DNA of 64,000 bases from Persephonella sp. IF05-L8. Its GTDB lineage: Bacteria > Aquificota > Aquificia > Aquificales > Hydrogenothermaceae. The stretch spans positions 1,121,509 to 1,185,508 of the forward strand of contig NZ_JNLJ01000001.1 in assembly GCF_000703045.1 (NCBI RefSeq), in the 5' to 3' direction. Under the pieces are notes generated by a model. That model was given only the letters and a program-made list of their open reading frames with translations, had not been told where the DNA came from and ran no database searches. Of this stretch, positions 41,333 to 51,097 are shown one piece after another (position 1 is the first letter of the stretch; the number at the start of each line of letters is the position of its first letter). A program made the translations under genes and the position numbers.

Positions 41333-42883
41333 ATGAACACAGCCTTCAGGGTTGGACTTTTTGTTTTAATTATATCATCCATAGCAGGTTATTTAATCAT
41401 AACATTTAGCGGTAAAGAACTTGGGGTATCAACCAAGGAATATGTAATCTATTTTGATGCAGTTGAAGGTCTTTCTCAGGGGGCAGATGTTCAGGTAAAA
41501 GGGGTTAAAGTAGGTAGAGTAGAAAAAATTGAATTTGATAAAGGAAAGGTAAAAGTTGTAATTGGGATTAAAGAAAACATTCCTATATATAAAAATGCAA
41601 AAGCATACGTAAGAACACTTGGTTTGATGGGAGATAAATATATATATATTGACCCGGGAACTCCAAACGCTGGTGAGCTTGCAGAAGGTCAAACAATCAC
41701 AAATGCACAGGTTTATGCTTCAACAGAGGAAGCCTTTTCAACGGTTCAGGAAATAGCCAAAAAAGTAGGAGAACTTATTGATAATCTTAATGACGCTTTA
41801 GGAAAAGGAAATTTAAGAGAGATGATTGAGAATATAAAAGTTCTTGCAAAACATACTGATGAGATGGTAGTTGAAAACCGTAAAGGAGTAAAACTGGCAA
41901 TAGACAACATAGTTGCCATTACAGATAGTCTTAGAAGAGACTTACCACCACTTATCCAGAAGATAGATAGAATAGCAACAAATCTGGAAGCAATTGCTGG
42001 GGAAAATAGAGAAGATATCAGAGAGCTAATTAAAAATCTTAAAGAAACCTCAGTGGCTCTTAAAGAAAAAACACCAAAAGTTCTTGATAAAATTGGAGAA
42101 GCAGCACAGACAATAAAAGGCACCGTTGGAGAAAACAGAGAAGATATAAAAGTGGCTATACAAAAAATAAGAGAAGCTTCAGAAAAGTTAGACAGAATAC
42201 TGGCAAAGATAGATGAAGGAAAAGGAACAATAGGAAAACTTGTCAATGATGATAGCCTTTACGATAATGCAAATAAAGGTATTAAAGAATTTTCTAAACC
42301 ATTTGCCGTTATAAACCAATCTCAGCTTGATATTATGCTTTATGCAGAAAAACATACAGGAAATGATGACGCTAAAGCTGGAATTGCAGGGAAATTTGCC
42401 CCAGGAAGCAACAGTTATATATATGTAGGGCTCCTTACAAACAGTAATGGAACAGTAACAAAAAGAAAAGAGTATATAGATAATACAGGAACAAGAGAGG
42501 AAATTGAAAGAAATTACGGGATACTATTTGATATTCAGTATGCCCATAAGCTTTTTGATATAGGGGATACAAGTTTCTGGGTCAGAGGAGGTCTCAAAGA
42601 CTCTACTGGAGCAGCAGGAACAGACCTGTATCTAAACAGAAGATTAGCCATAAAAGCAGACCTGTATAATTTTGATAGAAAATATTCCATAGGAAACCAA
42701 AATATTGATAATCCCCAATTAGATATTTATTTTCAATATAAGATGTATAAATACCCTGTATTTGTTAGACTTGGAGGTTCAGACCTCCTGAACAGTGATG
42801 TAATGGGTGTTTATATAGGTGGTGGATTTATGTTCAGAGATAATGATATAAAATATTTACTGGGAAGTGTGCCGAAACCTTAA
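41333..42883 (+). CDS. mlaD: MlaD-like MCE protein with long helical stalk and C-terminal beta-barrel-like domain
   Basis: The first 25 residues form one membrane anchor (FRVGLFVLIISSIAGYLIIT). The MCE domain is at about residues 36-115 (VQVKGVKVGRVEKIEFDKGK, then TLGLMGDKYIYIDPG). Residues about 125-320 are a long amphipathic helical region with repeated GENREDI motifs. Residues about 335-510 are beta-rich, with alternating strands such as SYIYVGLLTNS and MGVYIGGGFMFR, like an outer-membrane barrel. Such anchor-MCE-stalk-barrel proteins can bridge both membranes to move phospholipids. The usual MlaE/MlaF genes are absent here, so they must lie elsewhere. Confidence 0.75.
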   Translation: MNTAFRVGLFVLIISSIAGYLIITFSGKELGVSTKEYVIYFDAVEGLSQGADVQVKGVKVGRVEKIEFDKGKVKVVIGIKENIPIYKNAKAYVRTLGLMGDKYIYIDPGTPNAGELAEGQTITNAQVYASTEEAFSTVQEIAKKVGELIDNLNDALGKGNLREMIENIKVLAKHTDEMVVENRKGVKLAIDNIVAITDSLRRDLPPLIQKIDRIATNLEAIAGENREDIRELIKNLKETSVALKEKTPKVLDKIGEAAQTIKGTVGENREDIKVAIQKIREASEKLDRILAKIDEGKGTIGKLVNDDSLYDNANKGIKEFSKPFAVINQSQLDIMLYAEKHTGNDDAKAGIAGKFAPGSNSYIYVGLLTNSNGTVTKRKEYIDNTGTREEIERNYGILFDIQYAHKLFDIGDTSFWVRGGLKDSTGAAGTDLYLNRRLAIKADLYNFDRKYSIGNQNIDNPQLDIYFQYKMYKYPVFVRLGGSDLLNSDVMGVYIGGGFMFRDNDIKYLLGSVPKP

Positions 42884-42897
42884 AAAAGAGGATTTAA

Positions 42898-43581
42898 ATG
42901 GATAAGGAAAATTTTCTGAAAAAAGTTCCACTTTTAGAAGGTATACCTGAAGAAGATTTATCAGAAATATCAAAGTATTTTCATCTGAAAGAATACAAAA
43001 AAAATGAGTATATATTCTTTGAAGGAGACGAAGAACCGGGAATATATATTGTCATTGAAGGGATTGTAAAGCTAATTAAAGAAACAGCTGATGGAAAAAC
43101 AGTTATTTTAAGACTGGTTACCCCTAAAGAGGTATTTGGCTGGCTGGTCGTGGGAGAAAGTAGACCAGAAAGCACATATACAGCTCAGGCACTTGTTGAC
43201 ACCACAGTTCTATATATATCAAATAAGGACTTCCTTAAGCTTCTTAATCTATATCCGGCTCTTGCAATTAAAATCACATGTGATGCAAGCAAAATGTTGC
43301 TGGAAGCATATGATAGGCTAAAAAGTCTTGCTGCAGAAAAAGTTGAAGGAAGAATTGCCAATTTGCTTTTAGAGCTTTCCAGAAAAATTGGAAAAGAGGT
43401 AGATGGAAAGATAGTAATAGAAGCCCCAATAACAAGGCAAGATATTGCAGAAATGACAGGAACCACTGTAGAGACAGCTATCAGGATAATGAGTAAATGG
43501 AAAAAAGAGGGAATAGTTAATACAGAAAGGGGAAAAATAGAAATATTAGACCCAGATTATCTTGAGGATTTAATTGCCTAA
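42898..43581 (+). CDS. Crp/Fnr-family transcription regulator
   Basis: Residues 1-120 form a cyclic-nucleotide-binding-like beta roll (FLKKVPLLEGIPEEDLSEIS, then FFEGDEEPGIYIVIEG). Residues 125-150 are the dimer helix. The C-terminal winged helix reads ITRQDIAEMTGTTVETAIRI (recognition helix ExxxR). No N-terminal cysteine cluster of FNR is present. The effector is unknown and the cAMP pocket is not clear. GAGG precedes the ATG 14 nt after the MlaD-like gene. It lies directly before the tolC-hlyD-RND operon, which has an inverted repeat in its leader, so it may regulate efflux. Confidence 0.87.
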   Translation: MDKENFLKKVPLLEGIPEEDLSEISKYFHLKEYKKNEYIFFEGDEEPGIYIVIEGIVKLIKETADGKTVILRLVTPKEVFGWLVVGESRPESTYTAQALVDTTVLYISNKDFLKLLNLYPALAIKITCDASKMLLEAYDRLKSLAAEKVEGRIANLLLELSRKIGKEVDGKIVIEAPITRQDIAEMTGTTVETAIRIMSKWKKEGIVNTERGKIEILDPDYLEDLIA

Positions 43582-43625
43582 ATAGGAAGTTAAGAATAAT
43601 TTTATCTTGCAAGCTCTAACTTTTC

Positions 43626-43643
43626 AGAATATAATAATATTCT
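43626..43643. promoter_or_regulatory. Inverted repeat before the efflux operon
   Basis: AGAATAT and ATATTCT are separated by AATA, and another TATTCTTATTAGA follows. The repeat lies about 45 bp before tolC and just downstream of the Crp/Fnr gene. It could be its operator, although it does not match the FNR box TTGAT-N4-ATCAA. The 105-bp gap has no gene. Confidence 0.35.
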
Positions 43644-43686
43644 AATATTCTTATTAGACTTGGGAAAATAATAAGAGAGGTGGAAA

Positions 43687-45081
43687 ATGAGGAAGCTCAG
43701 TATATTTCTGGCTGTTATAACCGCCGTAATTACCAGTTACGCCAGGGAACTCACCTTAGATGAAGCAATAAATATTGCTTTACAAAACAGTTATGAACTT
43801 AAAGCTTCTCAAAGACAAGTAAAAAGTAAAGAACTGGAATATCTGGCAACAAAAGGCCTGAGATGGCCAACAATCACATTCAGTGAGATGTTCATGAGAA
43901 CGAATATTCCTGGCTGGGCTATGATGAATGAACTCAATCAGCACAGATTAACGATGATGAGCTCAGCAAAGTATGTTGATATGACCTCCATGAATGCTAT
44001 GTTTGGTATTCCAATGTTTCAAGCTCCAACTTATCCAGAGTGGAACAACTGGCAGACAAAAATTCAGTTTGAGGTTCCCATATGGGCAGGTGGAAAAATA
44101 GGAACCGGTATTCAGATGAGGGAAAAAGAATTCCAAGCATCAAAATTTGATTTAGAGAGAACAAAACAAAAAGTTATATATGATGTTACAAAGGCATACT
44201 ATGGAGCTTTACTTGCAAAAGAAGCAATTAAACTGGCTAAACAGGCATACAAAAGTGTAGAAAAACACTATAAAACTGCTGAAACAATGTATAACAACGG
44301 TCTTGCAATATATGCAGATGTTCTCAGGGCAAAAGTTTATTTATCAAAAGTAAAAAACAAAATAACAGAAGCAGAAAATCAATATATGGTAGCCAAAAGG
44401 GGTTTGTTACTTGCAATGGGGATAGACAATGAAGACCCGGGACAGATTGATGTTGTAGGTCAGCTTGAATTAAAAGAACAACCTAAAGACCTTCAGTTCT
44501 GGGAAAAAGTGGCGGTTTCCTCCAGACCAGACCTTATAGCTTTAAGAACAAGGGTAGAAAATGCAAAAAGATATGCCAAATTCCAAAGGGGAGATATGCT
44601 CCCAACAATAGGAGCATTTGGATACTATCAAATGGATGATAGATACTCTCCATTTGGTACAGATGGAACAGGATTTACTCTGGGAATAGCACTTAACTGG
44701 AAAATATTTGATGGATTTCAGGCATACAACAAATATAGAGCAGCAAAAGAGACCTACAGACAATACTCTAACCTGAAAAAAGGATTTGAGGAATATATAA
44801 AATTCAGCGTTTACAAAGCATACAAAGACTTTTTAACTGCCTTAGATAGACTGAAAACAGCAGAAGATAACGTTAAGTATGCAGAAGAGGTTTTAAAAAT
44901 CACAGAAAAAAGATACAAAAATCAGCTTGCATCTATGATAGACCTGCTGGATACCCAAACAATGTATGACAAGATTAAATTTGAAAAAGCAAAAGCAACT
45001 TATGATGCAAAAGTATCACTTCTGGAACTTAAATATCAGGCGGGTCAGTTAAAAAAAGAAAATAACGGAGGAGATAAATAA
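43687..45081 (+). CDS. TolC-family outer membrane efflux protein
   Basis: TolC proteins form the outer-membrane duct of efflux pumps. The 464 residues start with a signal peptide (LSIFLAVITAVITSYA). Two TolC repeats follow, with helices such as LTLDEAINIALQNSYELKAS in the first half and VYKAYKDFLTALDRLKTAED in the second half. MRTNIPGWAMMNELNQHRLT is an unusual Met-rich stretch after the first helix. AGAGGTGG precedes the ATG. The stop overlaps the adaptor gene by 1 bp (TAATG), so the three pump genes are one operon. Confidence 0.92.
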   Translation: MRKLSIFLAVITAVITSYARELTLDEAINIALQNSYELKASQRQVKSKELEYLATKGLRWPTITFSEMFMRTNIPGWAMMNELNQHRLTMMSSAKYVDMTSMNAMFGIPMFQAPTYPEWNNWQTKIQFEVPIWAGGKIGTGIQMREKEFQASKFDLERTKQKVIYDVTKAYYGALLAKEAIKLAKQAYKSVEKHYKTAETMYNNGLAIYADVLRAKVYLSKVKNKITEAENQYMVAKRGLLLAMGIDNEDPGQIDVVGQLELKEQPKDLQFWEKVAVSSRPDLIALRTRVENAKRYAKFQRGDMLPTIGAFGYYQMDDRYSPFGTDGTGFTLGIALNWKIFDGFQAYNKYRAAKETYRQYSNLKKGFEEYIKFSVYKAYKDFLTALDRLKTAEDNVKYAEEVLKITEKRYKNQLASMIDLLDTQTMYDKIKFEKAKATYDAKVSLLELKYQAGQLKKENNGGDK

Positions 45082-46247
45082 TGAAAAGCGTAGTCAAGTT
45101 TGTAGTGTTTTTCGTTATACCTATTGCCATTTTTATCTTATGGCTCGGGGGCTTCCTTACACCAAGAGTTGAGCCTGGATATGCAGAAGAAGAGGCAAAA
45201 AAAGTGGTTCAGGTTCCAACTATGGTAGTTCAACCACAGGAAGTTGGACAGGTATATCAGGTTGATGGGTCAGTAATATCAAATAACACAGCAAAAGTTG
45301 CAACAAAGCTAATGGCAAAAATTCTTAAAATAAATGTCAAAGAAGGTGATTTTGTTAAAAAAGGACAATTACTTGCAGTTTTAGATGACAGCGAAATAAA
45401 CCAGAATATAAAAGAGGCTTATGCAGGTCTTGAAGAACTCGCAAAAGCAAGAGAAGAGGCAAATGCAGGATTAAAAGCAGCTCAGGCTGGTTATGAGTTT
45501 GCAAAAAGAACGTATGAAAGGTTCAAAAATCTGTATAAAGAAAATGCCATTTCAAAGCAACAATTTGAAGAAATTGAAACAAAAATGATAGGAGCAAAGG
45601 CTCAGGTTGATGCAATTAAAGCAAAACTAAAACAATTAGATGCCAAGGAAAAGCAAGTTAGAGCAAAACTTAAATATGCACAAATAATGAAAGATTATGC
45701 CTACGTTAAAGCTCCATTTGACGGAGTAATTATCAAAAAAATGAATGATGTTGGTGATATGGCAGCTCCTGGAATGCCAATATTTATCATTGGAGATAAA
45801 AATCTCAAATTTATGTCAATGATAGATGAAAGCCTTATAAACAAAGTAAATATAGGAGATGAGATTACTGTTTCTGTGGAAACAATAGGCAAAATATATA
45901 AAGCAAAAGTTGTAGAAAAAAGTAATAGCATTGACCCTATGAACAGAACATTCACAATAAAAGCAGAACTTCCCCATGACCCAGACTTAAAGCCTGGAAT
46001 GTATGGAAAAGTTAAAATTCCTGTTTCAAAAGAGGAAAAAATTCTGATACCAAAAACAGCAATATTCCACTGGGGACAGCTTGATGCTGTTTACAAAGTT
46101 GATAAAGACGGTATTGCACATATTGCCTTTGTGAAGCTTGGGGATGAGATAGATGGAAAAGTAGAAGTTATTTCAGGACTTAAGCCTGGTGATGTTATCG
46201 TTGCAGAAGAAGTTGAGAAAGCTTGTGAAGGCTGCAAAGTTCGTTAA
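45081..46247 (+). CDS. RND efflux periplasmic adaptor (HlyD/MFP family)
   Basis: The 388-residue protein has one N-terminal membrane helix (VVFFVIPIAIFILWLGGFLT). Its lipoyl halves are KILKINVKEGDFVKKGQLLA and YAYVKAPFDGVIIKKMNDVG. Between them is a long helical hairpin (residues about 110-205) that docks on TolC. Beta-barrel and membrane-proximal domains follow (HDPDLKPGMYGKVKIPVSKE). The last residues are EKACEGCKVR, a CxxC at the very end, unusual for this family and perhaps metal-binding or oxidised. The gene overlaps tolC and precedes the RND pump gene. Confidence 0.92.
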   Translation: MKSVVKFVVFFVIPIAIFILWLGGFLTPRVEPGYAEEEAKKVVQVPTMVVQPQEVGQVYQVDGSVISNNTAKVATKLMAKILKINVKEGDFVKKGQLLAVLDDSEINQNIKEAYAGLEELAKAREEANAGLKAAQAGYEFAKRTYERFKNLYKENAISKQQFEEIETKMIGAKAQVDAIKAKLKQLDAKEKQVRAKLKYAQIMKDYAYVKAPFDGVIIKKMNDVGDMAAPGMPIFIIGDKNLKFMSMIDESLINKVNIGDEITVSVETIGKIYKAKVVEKSNSIDPMNRTFTIKAELPHDPDLKPGMYGKVKIPVSKEEKILIPKTAIFHWGQLDAVYKVDKDGIAHIAFVKLGDEIDGKVEVISGLKPGDVIVAEEVEKACEGCKVR

Positions 46248-46271
46248 ACCACTTAGTAGCGGAGGAAAATA

Positions 46272-49200
46272 ATGGATAAAATAAAGAGAGAATACGGGCT
46301 TGCCGGAAAGATAGCAAAGGCTTTCATTAACTCACCTTTAACACCTTTGCTTGTTCTGGCATCTCTGCTTATGGGTCTTTTTGCAGTAATGACAACACCA
46401 AGGGATGAGGAACCTCAAATTGTTGTTCCTATGATTGATATTATGGTTCCTGCTCCCGGGCAGCAGGCGGCAGATGTTGATAAGCTAATCACAAAACCTC
46501 TTGAAAAAATAATGTGGGAAGTTTCAGAAGTAGAATATGTCTATTCGTATGCAGGGGACGGATTTGGAATAACCACTGTAAGATTTTATGTTGGAACAGA
46601 CCCAGAAGACGCACTGGTAAGGTTATATAGTAAGCTAAATTCAAATATGTATAGGATGCCTCCAGGCACTATGCAGCCTATTATAAAACCAAAGTCAATT
46701 GATGATGTTCCTATTCTTGCTCTTACATTCTACAGTGACAAATATAGCTCTTATGAACTTAGACGATTTGTTGAACAGATAGAGGATGAAATTAAACAAC
46801 TGACCAATGTTACAGAAACTACAATACTTGGTTCCAAACCAAAAACAATAAATATATACTTTGACCAGGCAAAACTTAATGCATATCACATAATGCTACC
46901 TCAAGTTGTTCAGGCATTACAGCAGGCAAACTTTACCTTGCCTTCTGGAGAAATAGATGAAAATAATTACAAAGTAAAGGTTAGAACCGGTCAGTTCCTT
47001 AGAACAGTAGAAGATGTCAAAAATGTTGTTATTGGAGTTTATAACAATAAACCAATTTTCATAAAAGATGTTGCAAAGGTTTTTGAAGGGGAAGGAGAAC
47101 CTACAAACTATGTCCAGTTTGGATATGGAGTTCAAGGAGAAGGAGACAGAGAAAAGATTTACAATGCTGTAACTCTTGCTATAGCTAAGAAGACAGGAAG
47201 TAATGCAGTTTTTGTTGCAGAAGATATTCTTCATAAATTGGAACAACTAAAGGAAAAATACCTACCTAAAGATGTATATGTAAAAGTAACAAGAAATTAC
47301 GGTGAAACAGCTACCGAAAAAGCCAATGAGCTTATTGAACACCTTTTAATAGCAACATTTTCTATTGTTCTACTGATAGCTGTAACACTTGGATGGAGAG
47401 AATCTCTAATCGTAGCTGTCACTATACCAGTTACGCTTGCTATTGCACTGTTCCTTAGCGAGCTTTATGGTTATTCACTTAACAGGGTTACACTGTTTGC
47501 CCTAATATTCTCAATTGGTATTCTGGTTGATAACTCTATTGTTGTTCTGGAGAACATACATAGATGGTTTGAAATGCGGAAACTTCCACCTGATGAGGCA
47601 GCTGTTGTGGCAACTGACGAAGTTGGTAATCCCACAATTCTGGCAACATTTGCAGTTATTGTTGCTCTGCTTCCAATGGCATTTGTTACAGGTATGATGG
47701 GTCCTTATATGAGACCTATTCCGATAAACTCTTCTGTTGCAATGTTCTTCTCCATGCTTGTTGCCTTCATACTAACACCCTATTTGGCAATAAGATGGCT
47801 TAGACATGAGGCTGAAGAGCTTACTCCAAGAGATTTGGAGGAAGAAGAGGAAAGAACTGCAGGATTTTTAGCAAAAATGTTTGAGAAGATATATATACCT
47901 TTATTCCAGAGCCGTCTAAAAAGATGGATATTCCTGGGTGTAATGGGATTACTACTTCTTGTATCTGTTGGAATGCTTGTTAAAAGAGCAGTTCTTGTGA
48001 AAATGTTACCTTATGACAACAAGAGTGAGCTGTTCATAGTTCTTGATATGCCTGAAGGGACAACTCTGGAAACTACATATACAGTAGCTAAAAAACTGGC
48101 TGATTACGTAAAAAATGTATCAGAGGTTAAAAACTATGTAATTTATACAGGTGTTCCTGCACCTTTTGATTTCAACGGTCTGGCACGACATTATTACCTG
48201 AGAGAAGCCCCATATTATGCAATGATAAAAGTAAATCTGATTGGAAAGCATGATAGAAAAGCCCAATCACACGAAATAGCTGAAAGAATTAGAGATGATA
48301 TAGCAAAAATTGCAAAAGCAAATGGTGCGAAATATGTGGCAGTTGTGGAACCACCTCCAGGACCTCCGGTGCTTTCTCCAATAGTGGCTGAGGTATACGG
48401 TCCAGATTATAATGTTCAGCTTCAAATAGCAGAGAAGATAAAGAAGATATTTGAGGATACACCAGGAATTATTGATGTAGGAATATATGCAAATCTACCT
48501 CAAAGGGAATATATCCTGAAAATAGACAGGGAGAAGGTAAGAAAGTATCAGCTTAATGAAGAAGTAATAGTAAAAACTATGAGAGTAGCTCTGGCTGGTC
48601 ATCATGTAGGATTGCTATATTCTGATAAGGATATAGAGCCTGTTAAACTCTTTGTTAGACTGGATGAAAAAAGTAGGGTTTCCCTTGAGAAAATACTTGC
48701 AATGAAAATACCAAGTCCAAAAGGTGGAATTCCAATAGGAACATTTGTTAAAGTAGAAAAGGGAAGCTCCCAGCATGATATATACAGAAAAAATCTACAA
48801 AAAGTAGTTTATGTTATAGCTAATGTTAATGATAGTGTGGGTTCACCAGTTTACCCAATTATAGACCTCTGGGATAAGATAAAAGAGATTAAAACCCCAG
48901 ATGGTCAAGGGATAACTCAGCTGCTAACTCACCAGCCTGAACTGGAAGACAAATACTATGTAAAATGGGACGGAGAATGGCAAATTACATATGAGACATT
49001 TAGAGATATGGGAATTGCCTTTGCAGTTGCAATTGTAGTTCTGTATATGCTCCTTGTTGGATGGTTTGGTTCATTCAGGATGCCTGCAGTTATAATGTCA
49101 CCAATTCCATTTACACTGGTTGGTATAGTTCCGGGACACTGGTTAATGGGAGCATTCTTTACGGCAACTTCTATGATTGGATTTATAGCTCTTGCAGGTA

Positions 49201-49529
49201 TTATTCTCAGGAACTCTATACTGCTTGTTCAGTTTGCAGAGGATAAACTGAAAGAGGGATACTCTGTGGAAGAAGCACTTCTTGAAGCTGGTATAGTTAG
49301 AACAAGGCCAATTTTACTGACAGCTGCGGCAATTATCGTTGGTGCTTTTGTTATCATATTTGACCCAATATTTAATGGTCTCGCTATTGCTCTGATATTT
49401 GGAACAGGTGCTTCAACTCTGATAACACTTGTTGTTGTTCCAGTTCTGTATTACATGATTGAAAGAAAAAGAGCTCTTACACTTGGTATGGCACCAGCTG
49501 TTCCAATTGATGAAAAACCAGAAAAATAA
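46272..49529 (+). CDS. RND-family inner membrane efflux pump
   Basis: This 1085-residue pump resembles AcrB-like RND permeases. The pattern of two halves is visible: TM1, a large periplasmic loop and TM2-7, then the repeat with TM8-12. The Asp-containing helix in TM4 reads ALIFSIGILVDNSIVVLENI, the site of the proton relay, and MLLVGWFGSFRMPAVIMSPI in the second half is typical. The loop after TM1 contains the porter domains (PPGTMQPIIKPKSIDDVPIL). Substrate is unknown. It may export metals, organics or toxins. A strong terminator follows 7 bp after the stop. Confidence 0.93.
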   Translation: MDKIKREYGLAGKIAKAFINSPLTPLLVLASLLMGLFAVMTTPRDEEPQIVVPMIDIMVPAPGQQAADVDKLITKPLEKIMWEVSEVEYVYSYAGDGFGITTVRFYVGTDPEDALVRLYSKLNSNMYRMPPGTMQPIIKPKSIDDVPILALTFYSDKYSSYELRRFVEQIEDEIKQLTNVTETTILGSKPKTINIYFDQAKLNAYHIMLPQVVQALQQANFTLPSGEIDENNYKVKVRTGQFLRTVEDVKNVVIGVYNNKPIFIKDVAKVFEGEGEPTNYVQFGYGVQGEGDREKIYNAVTLAIAKKTGSNAVFVAEDILHKLEQLKEKYLPKDVYVKVTRNYGETATEKANELIEHLLIATFSIVLLIAVTLGWRESLIVAVTIPVTLAIALFLSELYGYSLNRVTLFALIFSIGILVDNSIVVLENIHRWFEMRKLPPDEAAVVATDEVGNPTILATFAVIVALLPMAFVTGMMGPYMRPIPINSSVAMFFSMLVAFILTPYLAIRWLRHEAEELTPRDLEEEEERTAGFLAKMFEKIYIPLFQSRLKRWIFLGVMGLLLLVSVGMLVKRAVLVKMLPYDNKSELFIVLDMPEGTTLETTYTVAKKLADYVKNVSEVKNYVIYTGVPAPFDFNGLARHYYLREAPYYAMIKVNLIGKHDRKAQSHEIAERIRDDIAKIAKANGAKYVAVVEPPPGPPVLSPIVAEVYGPDYNVQLQIAEKIKKIFEDTPGIIDVGIYANLPQREYILKIDREKVRKYQLNEEVIVKTMRVALAGHHVGLLYSDKDIEPVKLFVRLDEKSRVSLEKILAMKIPSPKGGIPIGTFVKVEKGSSQHDIYRKNLQKVVYVIANVNDSVGSPVYPIIDLWDKIKEIKTPDGQGITQLLTHQPELEDKYYVKWDGEWQITYETFRDMGIAFAVAIVVLYMLLVGWFGSFRMPAVIMSPIPFTLVGIVPGHWLMGAFFTATSMIGFIALAGIILRNSILLVQFAEDKLKEGYSVEEALLEAGIVRTRPILLTAAAIIVGAFVIIFDPIFNGLAIALIFGTGASTLITLVVVPVLYYMIERKRALTLGMAPAVPIDEKPEK

Positions 49530-49536
49530 TCAGTAC

Positions 49537-49568
49537 AGGGGCTTCTATGCCCCTTTTATTTCTTTTTT
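49537..49568 (+). terminator. Rho-independent terminator of the efflux operon
   Basis: AGGGGC and GCCCCT form a 6-bp stem with a TTCTAT loop, followed by TTTATTTCTTTTTT. It lies 7 bp after the pump stop. The remaining part of the 206-bp gap before bioA holds no ORF I can support. Confidence 0.88.
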
Positions 49569-49735
49569 AACAGTTAAGGTTATCAATGCCCAGATATAGC
49601 TTGATATTTTTAAATTCTTTTTTGTTTAAAAAACAGAAGAATAACCAGATACTACATTCCACCCATATAAAAAATCAAATATAATGTTAAAGTCCGCTGT
49701 AAAATATAAATCTCAGTCTATTATCAGGAGGAAAT

Positions 49736-51097
49736 ATGCTAAACAGAAAATATCTTGAGGAGTGGGATAAAGAGTATTTCTGGCATCCATTTACACAGAT
49801 GAAAGTTTACAGGGAAGAGGAAAATGTTATTGTTGAAAGAGGCGAAGGTGTTTATGTGTATGATATTTATGGGAATAAATATTTAGATGGGGTTGCTTCT
49901 CTATGGTGTAATGTTCACGGACATAATCATCCAAAGCTAAATCAGGCAGTTATTGAGCAGGTTCAGAAAATAGCTCACTTTACCACCCTTGGAGCTTCAA
50001 ATGTCCCTGCAATAGTCTTTGCCAAAAATCTTGTGGAGATTACTCCTCCGAAACTTACAAAGGTTTTCTATTCTGAAGATGGTGCTGAGGCAATGGAAAT
50101 TGCCATCAAGATTGCATACCACTACTGGCACAACAAAGGGGAAAAACGTAAAAATAAGTTTGTAACTTTATCTGAAGCTTATCACGGTGATACTATAGGA
50201 AGTGTTTCTGTAGGTGGTATAAATATATTCCACGAAAAATATAAACCTCTCCTTTTTGATGTTTATAAAATGCCTTCTCCTTATCTTGAGGCAGTCAAAA
50301 AAGTAGGGAGAGAAAAAGCTCTTGAGTATGACACAACCAAGCTTCTTATAGAAGAAGTTGAGGAATTTATATTCAAAAATCATCAGGAGATAGCGGCATT
50401 CGTCCTTGAGGCAGGAGTGCAGGGGGCAGCAGGAATTCTGCCTTTCCCCAAAGGATATCTAAAAGAAATCAGAAGAATATGTGATGAGTATAACATTCTT
50501 ATGATTGTTGATGAGGTTGCAACAGGCTTTGGAAGGTCAGGTTATATGTTTGCCTCCGAGAAGGAAGGAATTGAGCCAGATATAATGGCTCTTGGAAAAG
50601 GAATAACAGGTGGATATCTTCCCCTTGCAGCCACCCTTGTAACAGATGAAATTTTTAATGCATTTTTAGGGGAGTTTGGGGAAGCAAAACATTTTTATCA
50701 CGGACATACTTATACAGGAAATCCGATAGCCTGCAATGTTGCAATAGCAAATCTGGAAGTTTTTGAGGAAGAACAGACATTAAAAAAACTTCAACCAAAG
50801 ATAAAACTGTTAGAGGAAAGGTTAAAAGAATTCTGGGAACTAAAACATGTAGGAGATGTTAGACAATACGGATTTATGGCAGGAGTTGAACTGGTGAAGG
50901 ATAAAGAAAAGATGGAGCCTTTTCCTTATGGAGAAAGAACAGGCTTCAAGGTGGCAAAAGAGATGCTTAAAAGGGGTATATGGGTAAGACCACTTGGAGA
51001 TGTTATGGTGATAATGCCTCCCCTTGTTATATCTGAGGATGAACTGAATTATTTCTTAGATATGCTTAAAGAGAGTATCAAAACACTGGAAGGTTAG
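49736..51097 (+). CDS. bioA: BioA, adenosylmethionine-8-amino-7-oxononanoate aminotransferase
   Basis: BioA converts KAPA to DAPA in biotin synthesis, with SAM as amino donor. The 453-residue class III aminotransferase has FWHPFTQMKVY at the N-terminus, typical of BioA. VASLWCNVHGHNHPKLNQAV, AYHGDTIGSVSVGG, the aspartate in ILMIVDEVATGFGRSG and the PLP lysine in MALGKGITGGYLPLAAT are all present. AGGAGG is 6 nt upstream. It is convergent with the GGDEF-EAL gene, overlapping by 4 bp. Other biotin genes are not in the window. Confidence 0.94.
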   Translation: MLNRKYLEEWDKEYFWHPFTQMKVYREEENVIVERGEGVYVYDIYGNKYLDGVASLWCNVHGHNHPKLNQAVIEQVQKIAHFTTLGASNVPAIVFAKNLVEITPPKLTKVFYSEDGAEAMEIAIKIAYHYWHNKGEKRKNKFVTLSEAYHGDTIGSVSVGGINIFHEKYKPLLFDVYKMPSPYLEAVKKVGREKALEYDTTKLLIEEVEEFIFKNHQEIAAFVLEAGVQGAAGILPFPKGYLKEIRRICDEYNILMIVDEVATGFGRSGYMFASEKEGIEPDIMALGKGITGGYLPLAATLVTDEIFNAFLGEFGEAKHFYHGHTYTGNPIACNVAIANLEVFEEEQTLKKLQPKIKLLEERLKEFWELKHVGDVRQYGFMAGVELVKDKEKMEPFPYGERTGFKVAKEMLKRGIWVRPLGDVMVIMPPLVISEDELNYFLDMLKESIKTLEG

